This document shows positions 26,546-36,379 of a DNA stretch of 64,000 bases, in pieces. Both the position numbers and the translations under genes were made by a program. Under the pieces are notes generated by a model. That model did not search any database. It was not told the DNA's origin and saw nothing but the letters and a program-made list of their open reading frames with translations. How positions within the stretch are numbered: the first letter of the stretch is position 1; the number at the start of each line of letters is the position of its first letter. Origin of the DNA: Lysobacter sp. S4-A87 (GTDB lineage: Bacteria; Pseudomonadota; Gammaproteobacteria; Xanthomonadales; Xanthomonadaceae); NCBI RefSeq assembly GCF_022637455.1, contig NZ_CP093341.1:2480001-2544000 (forward strand). Reading direction: 5' to 3'.

Positions 26546-27178
26546 ATGATCCGCAAACTGTTGGTTCCTGCGTTCGCCGCGCTGCTGCTGGCGGGCTGCA
26601 TCACGCCGTACGCCTATCGCGGCCCTGGCGGCGCGGGCGATTACTACTACGGCCAGCCGAGCGTCGAGTACCGCTATTACGGCGGTTATGGCGGCGGCTA
26701 CGGCGGTTACTACGGCGGCTGGGGTGGCTACTACCCGTATGCCTACCCGTACCGCTACGGCTATGGCTATGGCTATGGCTACGGCTCCCCGTACCGCTAT
26801 GCCTACCCGTACCGCCATGGCTACGGCCCTTACGGTTACCCGGGCTACCGGGCCCCGTACTACAACTACCCGCGCTACAACGGGCACAACGGCGGCCATG
26901 GCCGCGGACATGGCTACAACGGCGGAAACGGCTACAACGGCGGACACGGCTACAACAACGGCAACTACCCGAACCGGCCCGGCTGGAGCGGCCAGGTGCC
27001 GATGCCGCAGCCGGGCGCGCGGCCTGGTCCGCGACCGGGCGGGCAGCCGGGCGGTCGCCCCGGCACGGTCCGTCCGCCGGAGCAGAACGCGAGCAATGAG
27101 CCGCGGCCGATGCCGCGAAACGACAGCCCGCGCCATCCGTCGGCTGGCCGCGAGCGCGTTCCGCGACACGAGCCCTGA
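26546..27178 (+). CDS. Gly/Tyr-rich lipoprotein
   Basis: A 210-residue lipoprotein (lipobox LLAGC, about residue 18). The mature chain is extremely low in complexity: a block of Tyr-Gly repeats (about 28-100, including two YAYPYR units), an Asn-Gly-His block (about 110-140) and a Pro-Gly-Arg tail. No catalytic motif is seen. Composition suggests an unfolded, possibly adhesive or cell-wall-associated surface protein. Fixed strong signal peptide and regular codons support a real gene. Confidence 0.75.
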   Translation: MIRKLLVPAFAALLLAGCITPYAYRGPGGAGDYYYGQPSVEYRYYGGYGGGYGGYYGGWGGYYPYAYPYRYGYGYGYGYGSPYRYAYPYRHGYGPYGYPGYRAPYYNYPRYNGHNGGHGRGHGYNGGNGYNGGHGYNNGNYPNRPGWSGQVPMPQPGARPGPRPGGQPGGRPGTVRPPEQNASNEPRPMPRNDSPRHPSAGRERVPRHEP

Positions 27179-27593
27179 CGGGGTTGCGCAAGCTGGCCGC
27201 AATTCACATTTTTATGCTTGCGTCCGGCTTCGACTGACGGCAATCTGCGCCTATTGACCGATTGCGTCGCTTTTGGACGTAAATCGCAAAGCGGCCCAGC
27301 TTTCCATGTCGGCGCCCGGCGAGGAACCACGGATCCCCCCTGTTCCGTCCCCGTCGGGCGTCGGCGCCTAATCCGGCCCGCCGCCACCGCGCGGGCAAGT
27401 CGATCAAAGCCCCAAACGCACCCCGCGACCCCGCCCAGGCGGGGTCGTCGACGTTTAAGGGGCGAGCAGTCGTCGTCCGCCCGACCGGGCCCAAAAGTGG
27501 CGCAGCCGGTCCAGACGCGTATCAGATATCGAACAGCCCCCTTGGCAAGGGGGCGCGGCGGCAGCCGCAGGGATTGGAGGCTCAGCCCCGGGG
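27179..27593 (+). other. Gene-free, structured region downstream of the lipoprotein gene
   Basis: No convincing protein gene lies here. It contains two strong hairpins, at 27426-27447 (GACCCCGCC/GGCGGGGTC) and at 27536-27554 (GCCCCCTT/AAGGGGGC), and then leads into the plus-strand terminator at 27594. It may be a long 3' UTR of the lipoprotein mRNA or a separate RNA; no clear promoter was found to choose between these. Confidence 0.45.
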
Positions 27594-27626
27594 CCCAAGG
27601 TTTGCGCAGCAAACTTTGGGTTTTTT
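27594..27626 (+). terminator. Strong intrinsic terminator, plus strand
   Basis: CCCAAGGTTTGC (27594-27605) pairs with GCAAACTTTGGG (27609-27620), a 12-bp stem with one G-U, a 3-nt loop, then TTTTTT. It ends transcription coming from the lipoprotein gene or an RNA inside 27179-27593. Confidence 0.9.
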
Positions 27627-27640
27627 ATAGGCGCAGCCAT

Positions 27641-27679
27641 AAAAAAAGGGGGCCGAACGTCCCCCGACATTCGGCCCCC
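27641..27679 (-). terminator. Strong intrinsic terminator, minus strand
   Basis: On the minus strand GGGGGCCGAA pairs with TTCGGCCCCC (10 bp, 12-nt loop) and is followed by seven T. It faces the plus-strand terminator 14 bp away. No protein gene on this strand ends nearby, so it must end an RNA starting between here and mnmG. Confidence 0.9.
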
Positions 27680-27755
27680 CGGCTTCCCCCGCGAGCGCTT
27701 GGCCAGCCCCTGTTCCAATTCCGGCCGGCGATGAGCGCCTGCCCCGCTGGGTGCA
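27641..27755 (-). ncRNA. Candidate sigma54-dependent small RNA with GGA motifs (Rsm/Csr-like architecture)
   Basis: A minus-strand unit bounded by a -24/-12 promoter (27766-27780) and an intrinsic terminator (27641-27679). The predicted RNA is about 115 nt; the 5' end is estimated from the -12 position. It folds into a two-tier hairpin (27695-27738) with a 14-nt apical loop carrying two GGA motifs, then a linker with one GGA, then the terminator hairpin with another GGA in its loop. GGA in loops and linkers is the pattern of RNAs that sequester CsrA/RsmA. No start codon with a ribosome site yields a plausible peptide. Role is inference. Confidence 0.6.
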
Positions 27756-27765
27756 ATAGATACAA

Positions 27766-27780
27766 GCAGGAACCGTGCCA
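27766..27780 (-). promoter_or_regulatory. Candidate sigma54 (RpoN) promoter of the small RNA
   Basis: TGGCACGGTTCCTGC on the minus strand: GG and GC separated by exactly 10 nt, against the consensus TGGCACG-N4-TTGC (one mismatch in the -12 box). Start of transcription would be near 27755. A second site with the same TGGCAC and CTGCTT elements precedes the exported subunit gene at 62818. Confidence 0.6.
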
Positions 27781-27896
27781 AGTTTCACGCGGCATTCAGA
27801 CTGACCGGCAGGGCAAACCCGAGTGGCCTAAAATTCGCCATCGGCGCGAAGCCGTGCGCGCGAGCCGTGCTGTACCCCCGATACCCCCAGGACCCG

Positions 27897-29786
<1,890 letters not shown>

Positions 29787-29820
29787 CGCCTGCCTTGCCT
29801 GACGTCTGCGTTGCCCGGCA

Positions 29821-30690
29821 TCAGGGCAAATGCTGGCGCCGGAACTCTCCCGGCGCGCAGCCGGCATCGCGCTTGAAGAACTTGATGAAGTTGGCCGCCT
29901 CGTCGAAGCCCAGCTGCTCGGCGATGGCGGCGATTGGCAGCGCGGTCTGCGCGAGCAGGCGCTTGGCTTCCAGGTTGATGCGCGCGGCAATGAACGCCTT
30001 GGCCTGCACCCCGGCCACGTCCAGCGTCGTGCGCGTCAGGCTGCGTTCCGAGCATCCCAGCGCTTTGGCGTAGGCCGCAACCTGGTGCTGGTGGGCGAAG
30101 TTCGCCTCCAGCAACTGCTGGAACCGGCGAAACCGGTTGAGGCTGGCCACCGAAGCGCCCGACTGCGCCGCCTGCCGGCCGTGGCTCAGGTGCAGCCGCA
30201 GCAACAGCGAATACAACTGATGGCGCAGCAACGGATGCAGCTCATCCAGCGGCCAGCCCGAGGCGCAGTCGGCATGCATCTGCACGATCGTGTCGAGCAC
30301 CGCGTGCCGCTCTTCGCCCTCCAGCGCCATGTGGCTCGGCAGCGCCTGCAGGCTGGCGTGCGCCTTGAGCTCGTCGATCCGCACCGTGGTCTGCAGCGGC
30401 GCGAGGAACTCGGGACGGAATATCACCACCCAGCCGTTCCAGTTGGCCTGCATGTTGAAATGCAGTGCCTGCCCGGGCCGCAGCGCCAGCAGCGAACCCG
30501 GGCGGCACTGCACCGCAGTGAAATCGACGGTGTAATCGAAGTGCCCCTCGGTCACGCAGATCAGCATGTGGAAACCGATGCGCTGGGTGACGCGGAAGTG
30601 CGCGTCATCGACGCGGCCGCGCAAGTCGGCCACCGTGAAAATCTCCACGTCCAGCCCGTACTCGCCAGGCGGCTGGTACGCGACACGCAT
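29821..30690 (-). CDS. AraC-family transcriptional regulator
   Basis: 289 residues. An N-terminal cupin-like effector domain (FDYTVDFTAVQCRPGSLLALRPGQALHF) precedes two C-terminal HTH motifs (QVAAYAKALGCSERSLTR and PIAAIAEQLGFDEAANFIKFFKRDAG). The ATG at 30690 has AAGGCGA upstream; a further in-frame ATG at 30717 lacks one. It is divergent from the double SnoaL gene across a 131-bp gap, which makes that gene its most likely target. Confidence 0.9.
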   Translation of the reverse strand: MRVAYQPPGEYGLDVEIFTVADLRGRVDDAHFRVTQRIGFHMLICVTEGHFDYTVDFTAVQCRPGSLLALRPGQALHFNMQANWNGWVVIFRPEFLAPLQTTVRIDELKAHASLQALPSHMALEGEERHAVLDTIVQMHADCASGWPLDELHPLLRHQLYSLLLRLHLSHGRQAAQSGASVASLNRFRRFQQLLEANFAHQHQVAAYAKALGCSERSLTRTTLDVAGVQAKAFIAARINLEAKRLLAQTALPIAAIAEQLGFDEAANFIKFFKRDAGCAPGEFRRQHLP

Positions 30691-30821
30691 GATGCTGTCG
30701 CCTTGCCGTTTCCGCATCTCAGGATGTCCGAAATTCACAGCTGGCTGTCGTCCATTGACCTGTGAATCATAGGCCCGCTGCGGAAAATGACCACCGACCG
30801 CATCGAACGAGAGACAGGACC

Positions 30822-31589
30822 ATGACCATGTCGCCAAAAGCCCAGGTGGCGCTGCTGCTGAAAAGCATCGAGACCGGTGAGGCCCACCCGGTCGGCTACA
30901 TCCATCCCAGCCGCTACGTGCAGCACAACCTCGCAGTCGGCGACGGCCTGGCCGGCTTCGGCGAACTGCTGGAGCAGCTGCCCAAGGGCAGCGCCAGAGT
31001 AAACACGGTGCGCGTGTTCCAGGACGGCGATTTCGTCTTCGCCCACACCGACTACGACTTCTTCGGGCCGAAAATCGGATTCGACGTCTTCCGCTTTGAC
31101 GACGGCAAGATCGTCGAGCACTGGGACAACCTGCAGGAAAGGCCGGCCGCGCCCAATCCCAGCGGCCACAGCATGATTGACGGCACACTGCTGGTCGTCG
31201 ACCTGGACCAGACCGAGGCAAACAAGGCGCTGGTGCGCTCGTTCATCGATGACATCCTCATCCACGGACGGATGGAGCGGCTGGCGGGCTACTTCGACGG
31301 CGACCGCTACATCCAGCACAACCCGCATATCGGCAGCGGGCTGTCGGCGCTGGGCAGCGCGCTCTACGCCATGGCCCAGCAGGGCAGGGCCATGAAGTAC
31401 GAGCGCGTCCACCGCATCCTCGGCGAAGGCAACTTCATCCTCTCGGTCAGCGAGGGCCAGCTGGGCAGCCAGCACGTGGCCTTCTACGACCTGTGGCGGA
31501 TCGAGAACGGCAAGCTCGCCGAGCACTGGGACACGATCGAGGCGATCCCGCCACGTGAGCAGTGGAAGAACGGCAACGGCAAGTTCTGA
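30822..31589 (+). CDS. Tandem SnoaL-like (NTF2 fold) protein
   Basis: A 255-residue protein of two similar SnoaL-like domains (about 5-115 and 130-245). Each has the pattern RYxQHN near its start and EHWD near its end (RYVQHNLAVG...EHWDN; RYIQHNPHIG...EHWDT). Such proteins are usually single-domain, so this is an internal duplication. The start is ATG at 30822 with GACAGGACC upstream. Likely controlled by the divergent AraC regulator. Reaction unknown. Confidence 0.83.
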   Translation: MTMSPKAQVALLLKSIETGEAHPVGYIHPSRYVQHNLAVGDGLAGFGELLEQLPKGSARVNTVRVFQDGDFVFAHTDYDFFGPKIGFDVFRFDDGKIVEHWDNLQERPAAPNPSGHSMIDGTLLVVDLDQTEANKALVRSFIDDILIHGRMERLAGYFDGDRYIQHNPHIGSGLSALGSALYAMAQQGRAMKYERVHRILGEGNFILSVSEGQLGSQHVAFYDLWRIENGKLAEHWDTIEAIPPREQWKNGNGKF

Positions 31590-31635
31590 CGGCGGGCACA
31601 TCCCAGTGGCAGGCGGGGCGGGTTAGGCTTCGCCG

Positions 31636-32943
31636 ATGAAGCCTGCCCTGCCAAAGCCCGCCCTGATCCTCCCACTGATGCTGCTGCTTCCGGTCGCCTG
31701 CGACAGGACGGCGCCGACCGCGACCACTGCCGACGCCAGCAGCACCGCGGCGGCGCAGCCCACGGTGCAGCCAGCGACCACCGCCATCGCGCAGCCCTGG
31801 CCGCTGCCTTCCGGCCAGGGCCTGGCGGCGCAGCCAGACCTTGTCCGCGCGCCAGACGGTTCACTCGTGCTGGCCTGGATCGAAACCGACGGCGACGCCC
31901 ACGCCTTGAAGTTCGCGCGCCAGACCAAGGGCACGTGGAGCGACGTCCATGAGATCGCGCGCGGCGACGACTGGTTCGTCAACTGGGCCGACACCCCGCA
32001 CGTTGCCGCGACGGCGGACGGCGCCCTGTGGGCGCACTGGCTGAAGAAGTCCGCCAAGGCGCCGTACGCCTACGACGTCGCGCTGGTTCGCAGCGGTGAC
32101 GATGGACGCTCGTGGTCGCAGCCAATGCTGGTGAACGACGACGGCACGCCGACCGAGCACGGATTCGTTTCGCTCTGGCCTGCAGCGCGCGACCGCATCG
32201 GGATCGCCTGGCTCGACGGCCGCAACAGCGGCGGTGGCCACGAGGGTGGCCACGAAGGCCACGGCGGCGGTGCGATGACGCTGCGTGCTGCGCTGTTCGA
32301 TGCCTCGCTGCAACGCGCAGACGAACGCGAAATCGACACGATGACCTGCGACTGCTGCCAGACCGATGCCGCCCTCGGCGACCGCGGGCCGTTGCTGGTC
32401 TATCGCGATCGCACGCCGGAAGAAATCCGCGACATCGCCATTACCCGGTTGCAGGATGGCGCGTGGACGCCGCCGTATCCGGTCCATGCCGACGGCTGGA
32501 AGATGCCGGCGTGTCCGGTCAACGGGCCTGCCGTCACCGCCCGGGGCAGCGATGCGCTCGTGGCCTGGTACACCGCCGCAGGCGGCACGCCGGCACTGAA
32601 GCTGGCACGCAGCAGCGACGCCGGCGACCGCTTCGCGGCGCCGCTCACCGTCGACGAGGGCATGCCGGTGCAGGGACGCGTCGACCTCGCACTCGACGCG
32701 AATGCCGCCTGGGTCCTGTGGATGCGCGAGGACGCCGGCGTTCAGTCATTGCACCTGGCGCGTTACGCCCCCGACCTGGGCCGCGAACTGCAACGCGTCG
32801 AAGTCGCGCGCCTGCAGGGACGCGGTCGCGCCACCGGCTTCGCCCAGCTCGCACTCGCCGACGATGGCGCCTACGTGGTCTGGACCGACGTCGTCGATGG
32901 CAAGCCACGGTTGCAGGGCCAGCACTACCGCGTGGCGCCATGA
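31636..32943 (+). CDS. Exported beta-propeller-like protein with Cys/His-rich segments
   Basis: A 435-residue lipoprotein-like protein (signal to about residue 22, PVAC). Repeated Asp-box-like units (RSGDDGRSWSQP, RSSDAGDRFAAP) suggest a sialidase/BNR-type propeller. Two unusual inserts are present: a His/Gly stretch, GGGHEGGHEGHGGG (about residue 198), and MTCDCCQTD (about residue 236), followed by MPACPVNGP. These could bind metal. The stop overlaps the next gene (ATGA). Enzymatic activity is not evident. Confidence 0.7.
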   Translation: MKPALPKPALILPLMLLLPVACDRTAPTATTADASSTAAAQPTVQPATTAIAQPWPLPSGQGLAAQPDLVRAPDGSLVLAWIETDGDAHALKFARQTKGTWSDVHEIARGDDWFVNWADTPHVAATADGALWAHWLKKSAKAPYAYDVALVRSGDDGRSWSQPMLVNDDGTPTEHGFVSLWPAARDRIGIAWLDGRNSGGGHEGGHEGHGGGAMTLRAALFDASLQRADEREIDTMTCDCCQTDAALGDRGPLLVYRDRTPEEIRDIAITRLQDGAWTPPYPVHADGWKMPACPVNGPAVTARGSDALVAWYTAAGGTPALKLARSSDAGDRFAAPLTVDEGMPVQGRVDLALDANAAWVLWMREDAGVQSLHLARYAPDLGRELQRVEVARLQGRGRATGFAQLALADDGAYVVWTDVVDGKPRLQGQHYRVAP

Positions 32944-33365
32944 CCGTCGCCCATGCCAGTTGCCATTGCCGCCGACTGGTCATGGAGGCGACGCTCACCA
33001 GGCCACTGCATGACTACGCGCCACGTGCGTGCGATTGCGACTTCTGCCGCAAGCACGGTGCCGCCTGGCTGACTGATCCCTCAGGCAGCCTGCGACTGCG
33101 CCAGCGCGGCAACGACAGTGCACGGCGTTACCGCCAGGGTTCCGACCAGGCCGAGTTCATCGCCTGCGCGTACTGCGCCGTGCTGGTCATGGCCACGTAC
33201 GAAAGCGATGGCCATCTGTTCGCCGCACTCAACGTGCGCACGATCGAAGGAACCGCGGACCTTGCCGCGGAGCAGGTCGCGCAGCCGCGGCTGCTGTCCG
33301 CTGAAGACAAGCCGCTGCGCTGGCAGCAGCTATGGTTCGCCGACGTGCGGATCGAGGTTGGCTAG
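32940..33365 (+). CDS. GFA/CENP-V domain protein
   Basis: A 141-residue protein with the zinc-binding pattern of the GFA (glutathione-dependent formaldehyde-activating-like) family: SCHCRRL, CDCDFCRKHGAAW and CAYC. The ATG overlaps the preceding stop by 4 bp, so it is coupled to the Cys/His-rich exported protein. Despite the family name, enzymatic activity is rarely shown. Confidence 0.85.
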   Translation: MTVAHASCHCRRLVMEATLTRPLHDYAPRACDCDFCRKHGAAWLTDPSGSLRLRQRGNDSARRYRQGSDQAEFIACAYCAVLVMATYESDGHLFAALNVRTIEGTADLAAEQVAQPRLLSAEDKPLRWQQLWFADVRIEVG

Positions 33366-33416
33366 AAACGCAGTAGAGCCGCCAGTTCCAGCCGCGGCCT
33401 TGCGCCACGCTCGATC

Positions 33417-33854
33417 TCACCGCGGCTTCGAATACCAGAGCGCGTTGACGATGATCCAGCGATCGCCGAACTTGCCCATGTGGAAGAAGTCCACGAACCA
33501 CGGCGTCTCCGCGCGCACCACCGCGGCATTGCCGGCGACGTCCAGTACGGCGCACGAGCGGTTCCATTGCTCCTTCGGCGTCTTCAGCGCGCCCTGCCGG
33601 GTCAGCTCGACCAGCTCTTCCTTGCTCATGCGGCGCAGGCCAAGTCTTTCATCCGGCGTATCGCCGAGCACGCGTCGCTTGGCGAGATCCGGGTGCAGCG
33701 AGCGGGCGACACGCTCGGGATCACCTTCCAGCTGGCCGTCGACATAGTCAAAACACGTCGCTTCGATGGCGGCGCGGGTGGCCGGTTCGATCGCGGCAGG
33801 TGAAGCCACGCTCGTAGCGGATGCAGCGGCGAACACCAGGCTCATCAGGGGCAC
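33417..33854 (-). CDS. Exported NTF2-like (lumazine-binding-type) protein
   Basis: About 145 residues with an N-terminal export signal and an NTF2-like domain (CFDYVDGQLEGDPERVARSLHPDLAKR, ending GDRWIIVNALWY), as in the putative lumazine-binding family. I take the GTG at 33852-33854 because GAGGAG lies 7 nt upstream; the ATG three codons later has no ribosome site. Role unknown. Confidence 0.75.
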   Translation of the reverse strand: MPLMSLVFAAASATSVASPAAIEPATRAAIEATCFDYVDGQLEGDPERVARSLHPDLAKRRVLGDTPDERLGLRRMSKEELVELTRQGALKTPKEQWNRSCAVLDVAGNAAVVRAETPWFVDFFHMGKFGDRWIIVNALWYSKPR

Positions 33855-33918
33855 GGGGCAACTCCTCGTATGCGGGGGACGGAACGCGACAACCCAACGC
33901 TGCGCTTTGGCTGAACTG

Positions 33919-34134
33919 CTAGGCCGCGCTCCGGGCGCGGTGATAGGCAACCAAGGCATTTGCATGCCCATGCCCAATCCCGTGCTCCGACTTGAGACAG
34001 GCCACAGCCTCCATGTGCTTCTGGTCCTTCATGGAGTCCAGGAGCTTCAGCCAGTGGCTGATCGGTTTCCCGTATGTCTTTTCAATCGACGGGAAATACG
34101 ACGCCGGGCCCCTCACCTTCTGATCTGCTGCCAT
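33919..34134 (-). CDS. DUF4287 small protein
   Basis: 71 residues, with the features of the DUF4287 family: SYFPSIEKTYGKPISHWLKLL and the terminal KSEHGIGHGHANALVAYHRAR. AAGGA lies 7 nt before the ATG at 34134. Its first 22 bp overlap the end of the CPBP protease gene, which implies coupling. Function unknown. Confidence 0.82.
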   Translation of the reverse strand: MAADQKVRGPASYFPSIEKTYGKPISHWLKLLDSMKDQKHMEAVACLKSEHGIGHGHANALVAYHRARSAA

Positions 34135-34940
34135 GCACATATCCTTTTGTGTGTGGAGAACTGGATGACGAAAAAGATCGCGTAGAACAACGCAATGCTG
34201 GCGCCGGTATCTCCGGCCACGGTGTCCCAAAGGCCTGCGCGCGATCCCGGTACGGTCAGTGCCAGTGCCGGAACGGCGAACTGCAGCAGGAAATTGTGGC
34301 TGGCATGGGCAAGCGTCGGCACCAGGACCGATCCCGAGCGCATCCGCAGCTCGCTCAGGACGAAGCTCATCGCGACGATTCCAACGCAATAGATCGCGGC
34401 CATGAGCAGGGCGTTGTCGACCTGGTAGAAGCCACCGAAGGCTATCAGCGGAAAATGCCACAGCGCCCAGACGAGGCCGCACACCAGATACGGATGGCGG
34501 ACACCGCCGGCGATCAGCTTGGGTAACAGGAAACCGCGCCATCCGAGCTCTTCCCCGAGCGCACCGACAAGCCCCATGGCCAGTAGGGGCAGCAGTAGCG
34601 GGCTCAACTGCGACCACTGCTGCGGTGTGACCAGCGCGAAGTGGCGAATGTCGAGGGACGTCGCGGTCAACCCGACCAGCAGCGCGACCGCAAGCGGGAT
34701 TGCGACGGCCTGCAGCCACGCTCCCGGGTTGCCGGACGTCAGGCCGATATCGTCAAAGCCAGAACGCAGGACAACACGCAGCGCGATCGAGACGGCACCG
34801 GGAATCCACATCAGCGCGACCAGCCACATCGGCCCGAAATGGCGGACGCCACCGTTGCCGATCAGGAACGCATCGAAACCCCAGCTGATCGCCAGCACGG
34901 CGGCAACGAACACCAGACACTGCTTTCGTGGGCTGACCAT
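34113..34940 (-). CDS. CPBP family intramembrane metalloprotease
   Basis: A 275-residue membrane protein with the CAAX protease/bacteriocin-processing signatures: GEELGWRGFLLP (EExxxR), HFPL and HASHNF. Such proteins cleave within membranes or process small peptides. The ATG at 34940 follows GACGTTGGGG. It overlaps the DUF4287 gene by 22 bp. Substrate unknown. Confidence 0.87.
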   Translation of the reverse strand: MVSPRKQCLVFVAAVLAISWGFDAFLIGNGGVRHFGPMWLVALMWIPGAVSIALRVVLRSGFDDIGLTSGNPGAWLQAVAIPLAVALLVGLTATSLDIRHFALVTPQQWSQLSPLLLPLLAMGLVGALGEELGWRGFLLPKLIAGGVRHPYLVCGLVWALWHFPLIAFGGFYQVDNALLMAAIYCVGIVAMSFVLSELRMRSGSVLVPTLAHASHNFLLQFAVPALALTVPGSRAGLWDTVAGDTGASIALFYAIFFVIQFSTHKRICAWQQIRR

Positions 34941-35046
34941 CCCCAACGTCCCCCGTCAGTCGGCATCCTGCGGCACCTTGCCGCGTCGTCCCGCCGACCA
35001 CGCCCGGACACTATCGCGGCGGCAGGGCCGCCGCCAGTCGCGATGG

Positions 35047-35559
35047 TCAGGCTTCCAGCGCGTACAGTTTCAGCTGCTCGGCATCGGCACCCAGCTGCAC
35101 CATCTCGCGATAGCGCAGGCCGATGCGCTCCAGCACCTTGATCGAGGCCTCGTTGCCGGGCGCCACGATCGCCAGCAGCTGCGGCATCGCCAGCGCTCGC
35201 AGCGCGTGGTCGCGCACGGCCTGGCAGGCCTCCACCGCATAACCACGGCCCCAGTAACGCGGCAGGAACGCATAGCCGATGTCGGCCGCCGGCAGGGTGT
35301 CGCGCCGGATCAGGCCGCAGGTGCCGACCGGGATGCCCGAGTCCTTCAGTTCCACCAGCCACAGGCCGTAGCCGTTGCGGGCATAGCTGTCGCCCGGGCT
35401 GGTGCGGATGTAGTTGAGCGCGCTGTCGAGATCGCTGACCCCACGGTCGCCGATGTTCTCCAGGAACGAAGGGTCGGTCAGCAGTTCCAGGATGAACGGC
35501 GCGTCGAGTTCGGTGATCTCGCGCAGGTTGAGCCGTTCGGTCTGCAGGATGAGGGCCAT
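35047..35559 (-). CDS. GNAT family N-acetyltransferase (RimJ/RimL-like)
   Basis: A 170-residue acetyltransferase with the RimJ-like opening (LQTERLNLREITELDAPFILELL) and the acetyl-CoA loop near RYWGRGYAVEAC, followed by NEASIKVLERIGLRY. It probably acetylates a protein N-terminus or small amine. ATG at 35559 is used; an earlier TTG is possible. Confidence 0.87.
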   Translation of the reverse strand: MALILQTERLNLREITELDAPFILELLTDPSFLENIGDRGVSDLDSALNYIRTSPGDSYARNGYGLWLVELKDSGIPVGTCGLIRRDTLPAADIGYAFLPRYWGRGYAVEACQAVRDHALRALAMPQLLAIVAPGNEASIKVLERIGLRYREMVQLGADAEQLKLYALEA

Positions 35560-35628
35560 CAATCACCAGTCCTTTGCGCGCCGGCACCAGCATGGCGCCG
35601 GCATGGCGCCGATTCTAGCCGTTTGCCC

Positions 35629-36339
35629 TCAGCGCTTGAGTTCGAATACGGCCTGGATCGACTCGCGGTACTCGACTTCCGGCTGCAGGTAACGCCCCTT
35701 GGCGCGGGTGCCCGTCACCATGATGGAGTTGAGCGTGGTGGACTCGTTGTAGCGGAACCCCTCGTGCAACTGCACGGACAGGCTGTTGACGCTGTAGACC
35801 GGACCGAGCTGGGCATTGAACGAGGTTGCGAGTTCACCCGCGCGCTGACGGGCGTCGTCGACGGCCTTGCGCTTGGCATCGTCGCGCAGGGTCTTGGCCT
35901 GGCTCGAGGTGAAATCGACGTCGCCGATTCCGCTTGCGCCGGCATCCAGGCCGAAGTCCAGCAAGTCGTTGAGGCGGGTCAGGTCGTTGAGCACGATGGT
36001 CACGTTGCGCTCGGCAAGAAAGCCGTTGGATACCGGCTTGCCGTTGTCGTTGTAATCGATGTCTTCCGATGCGGTCAGATCGGAGGCGCGGATGTTGTCG
36101 GCGGCGATCGGAAAGCCCTTCAGGCCATCAAGGAGGTTGTTCACCGCCGAGTCGACCTGCTGCTTGGCGGGAAGCGGTCGCGGAGCGCGCCTGGAGAAAT
36201 CGAAACGGATGCGCGCCGAGTCGGGCTTGGCCGAGACCTTGCCCTCGCCGGTGACCACCAGGTGCGGCCCATCCGGCAGGGGCGTCCCGGCCAGTGCCAA
36301 CGTCGGAACAAGCAGCAGTGCCAGCAGTGTCGAGCGCAT
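35629..36339 (-). CDS. SIMPL domain (DUF541) periplasmic protein
   Basis: 236 residues with a signal peptide (cleavage at ALA-GT, about residue 17) and a SIMPL domain (GEGKVSAKPDSARIRF, later ATSFNAQLGPVYSVN). Related to E. coli YggE, which is linked to oxidative stress. It starts 40 bp after the tamB stop on the same strand and may be co-transcribed with it. Confidence 0.85.
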   Translation of the reverse strand: MRSTLLALLLVPTLALAGTPLPDGPHLVVTGEGKVSAKPDSARIRFDFSRRAPRPLPAKQQVDSAVNNLLDGLKGFPIAADNIRASDLTASEDIDYNDNGKPVSNGFLAERNVTIVLNDLTRLNDLLDFGLDAGASGIGDVDFTSSQAKTLRDDAKRKAVDDARQRAGELATSFNAQLGPVYSVNSLSVQLHEGFRYNESTTLNSIMVTGTRAKGRYLQPEVEYRESIQAVFELKR

Positions 36340-36379
36340 CGTCGTCCTCCCCCGGGAGTGGGCAGGCTAGCACGACGCG

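Noticed and set aside
27179-27593. Known RNAs (6S, RNase P, SRP RNA, tmRNA)
   Set aside because: I looked on both strands for their conserved cores and tag sequence and found none.
27455-27788. Two minus-strand open frames of 68 and 108 codons in the intergenic region
   Set aside because: They read straight through the terminator hairpins, have no ribosome site at their starts and overlap each other; the small RNA model fits better.
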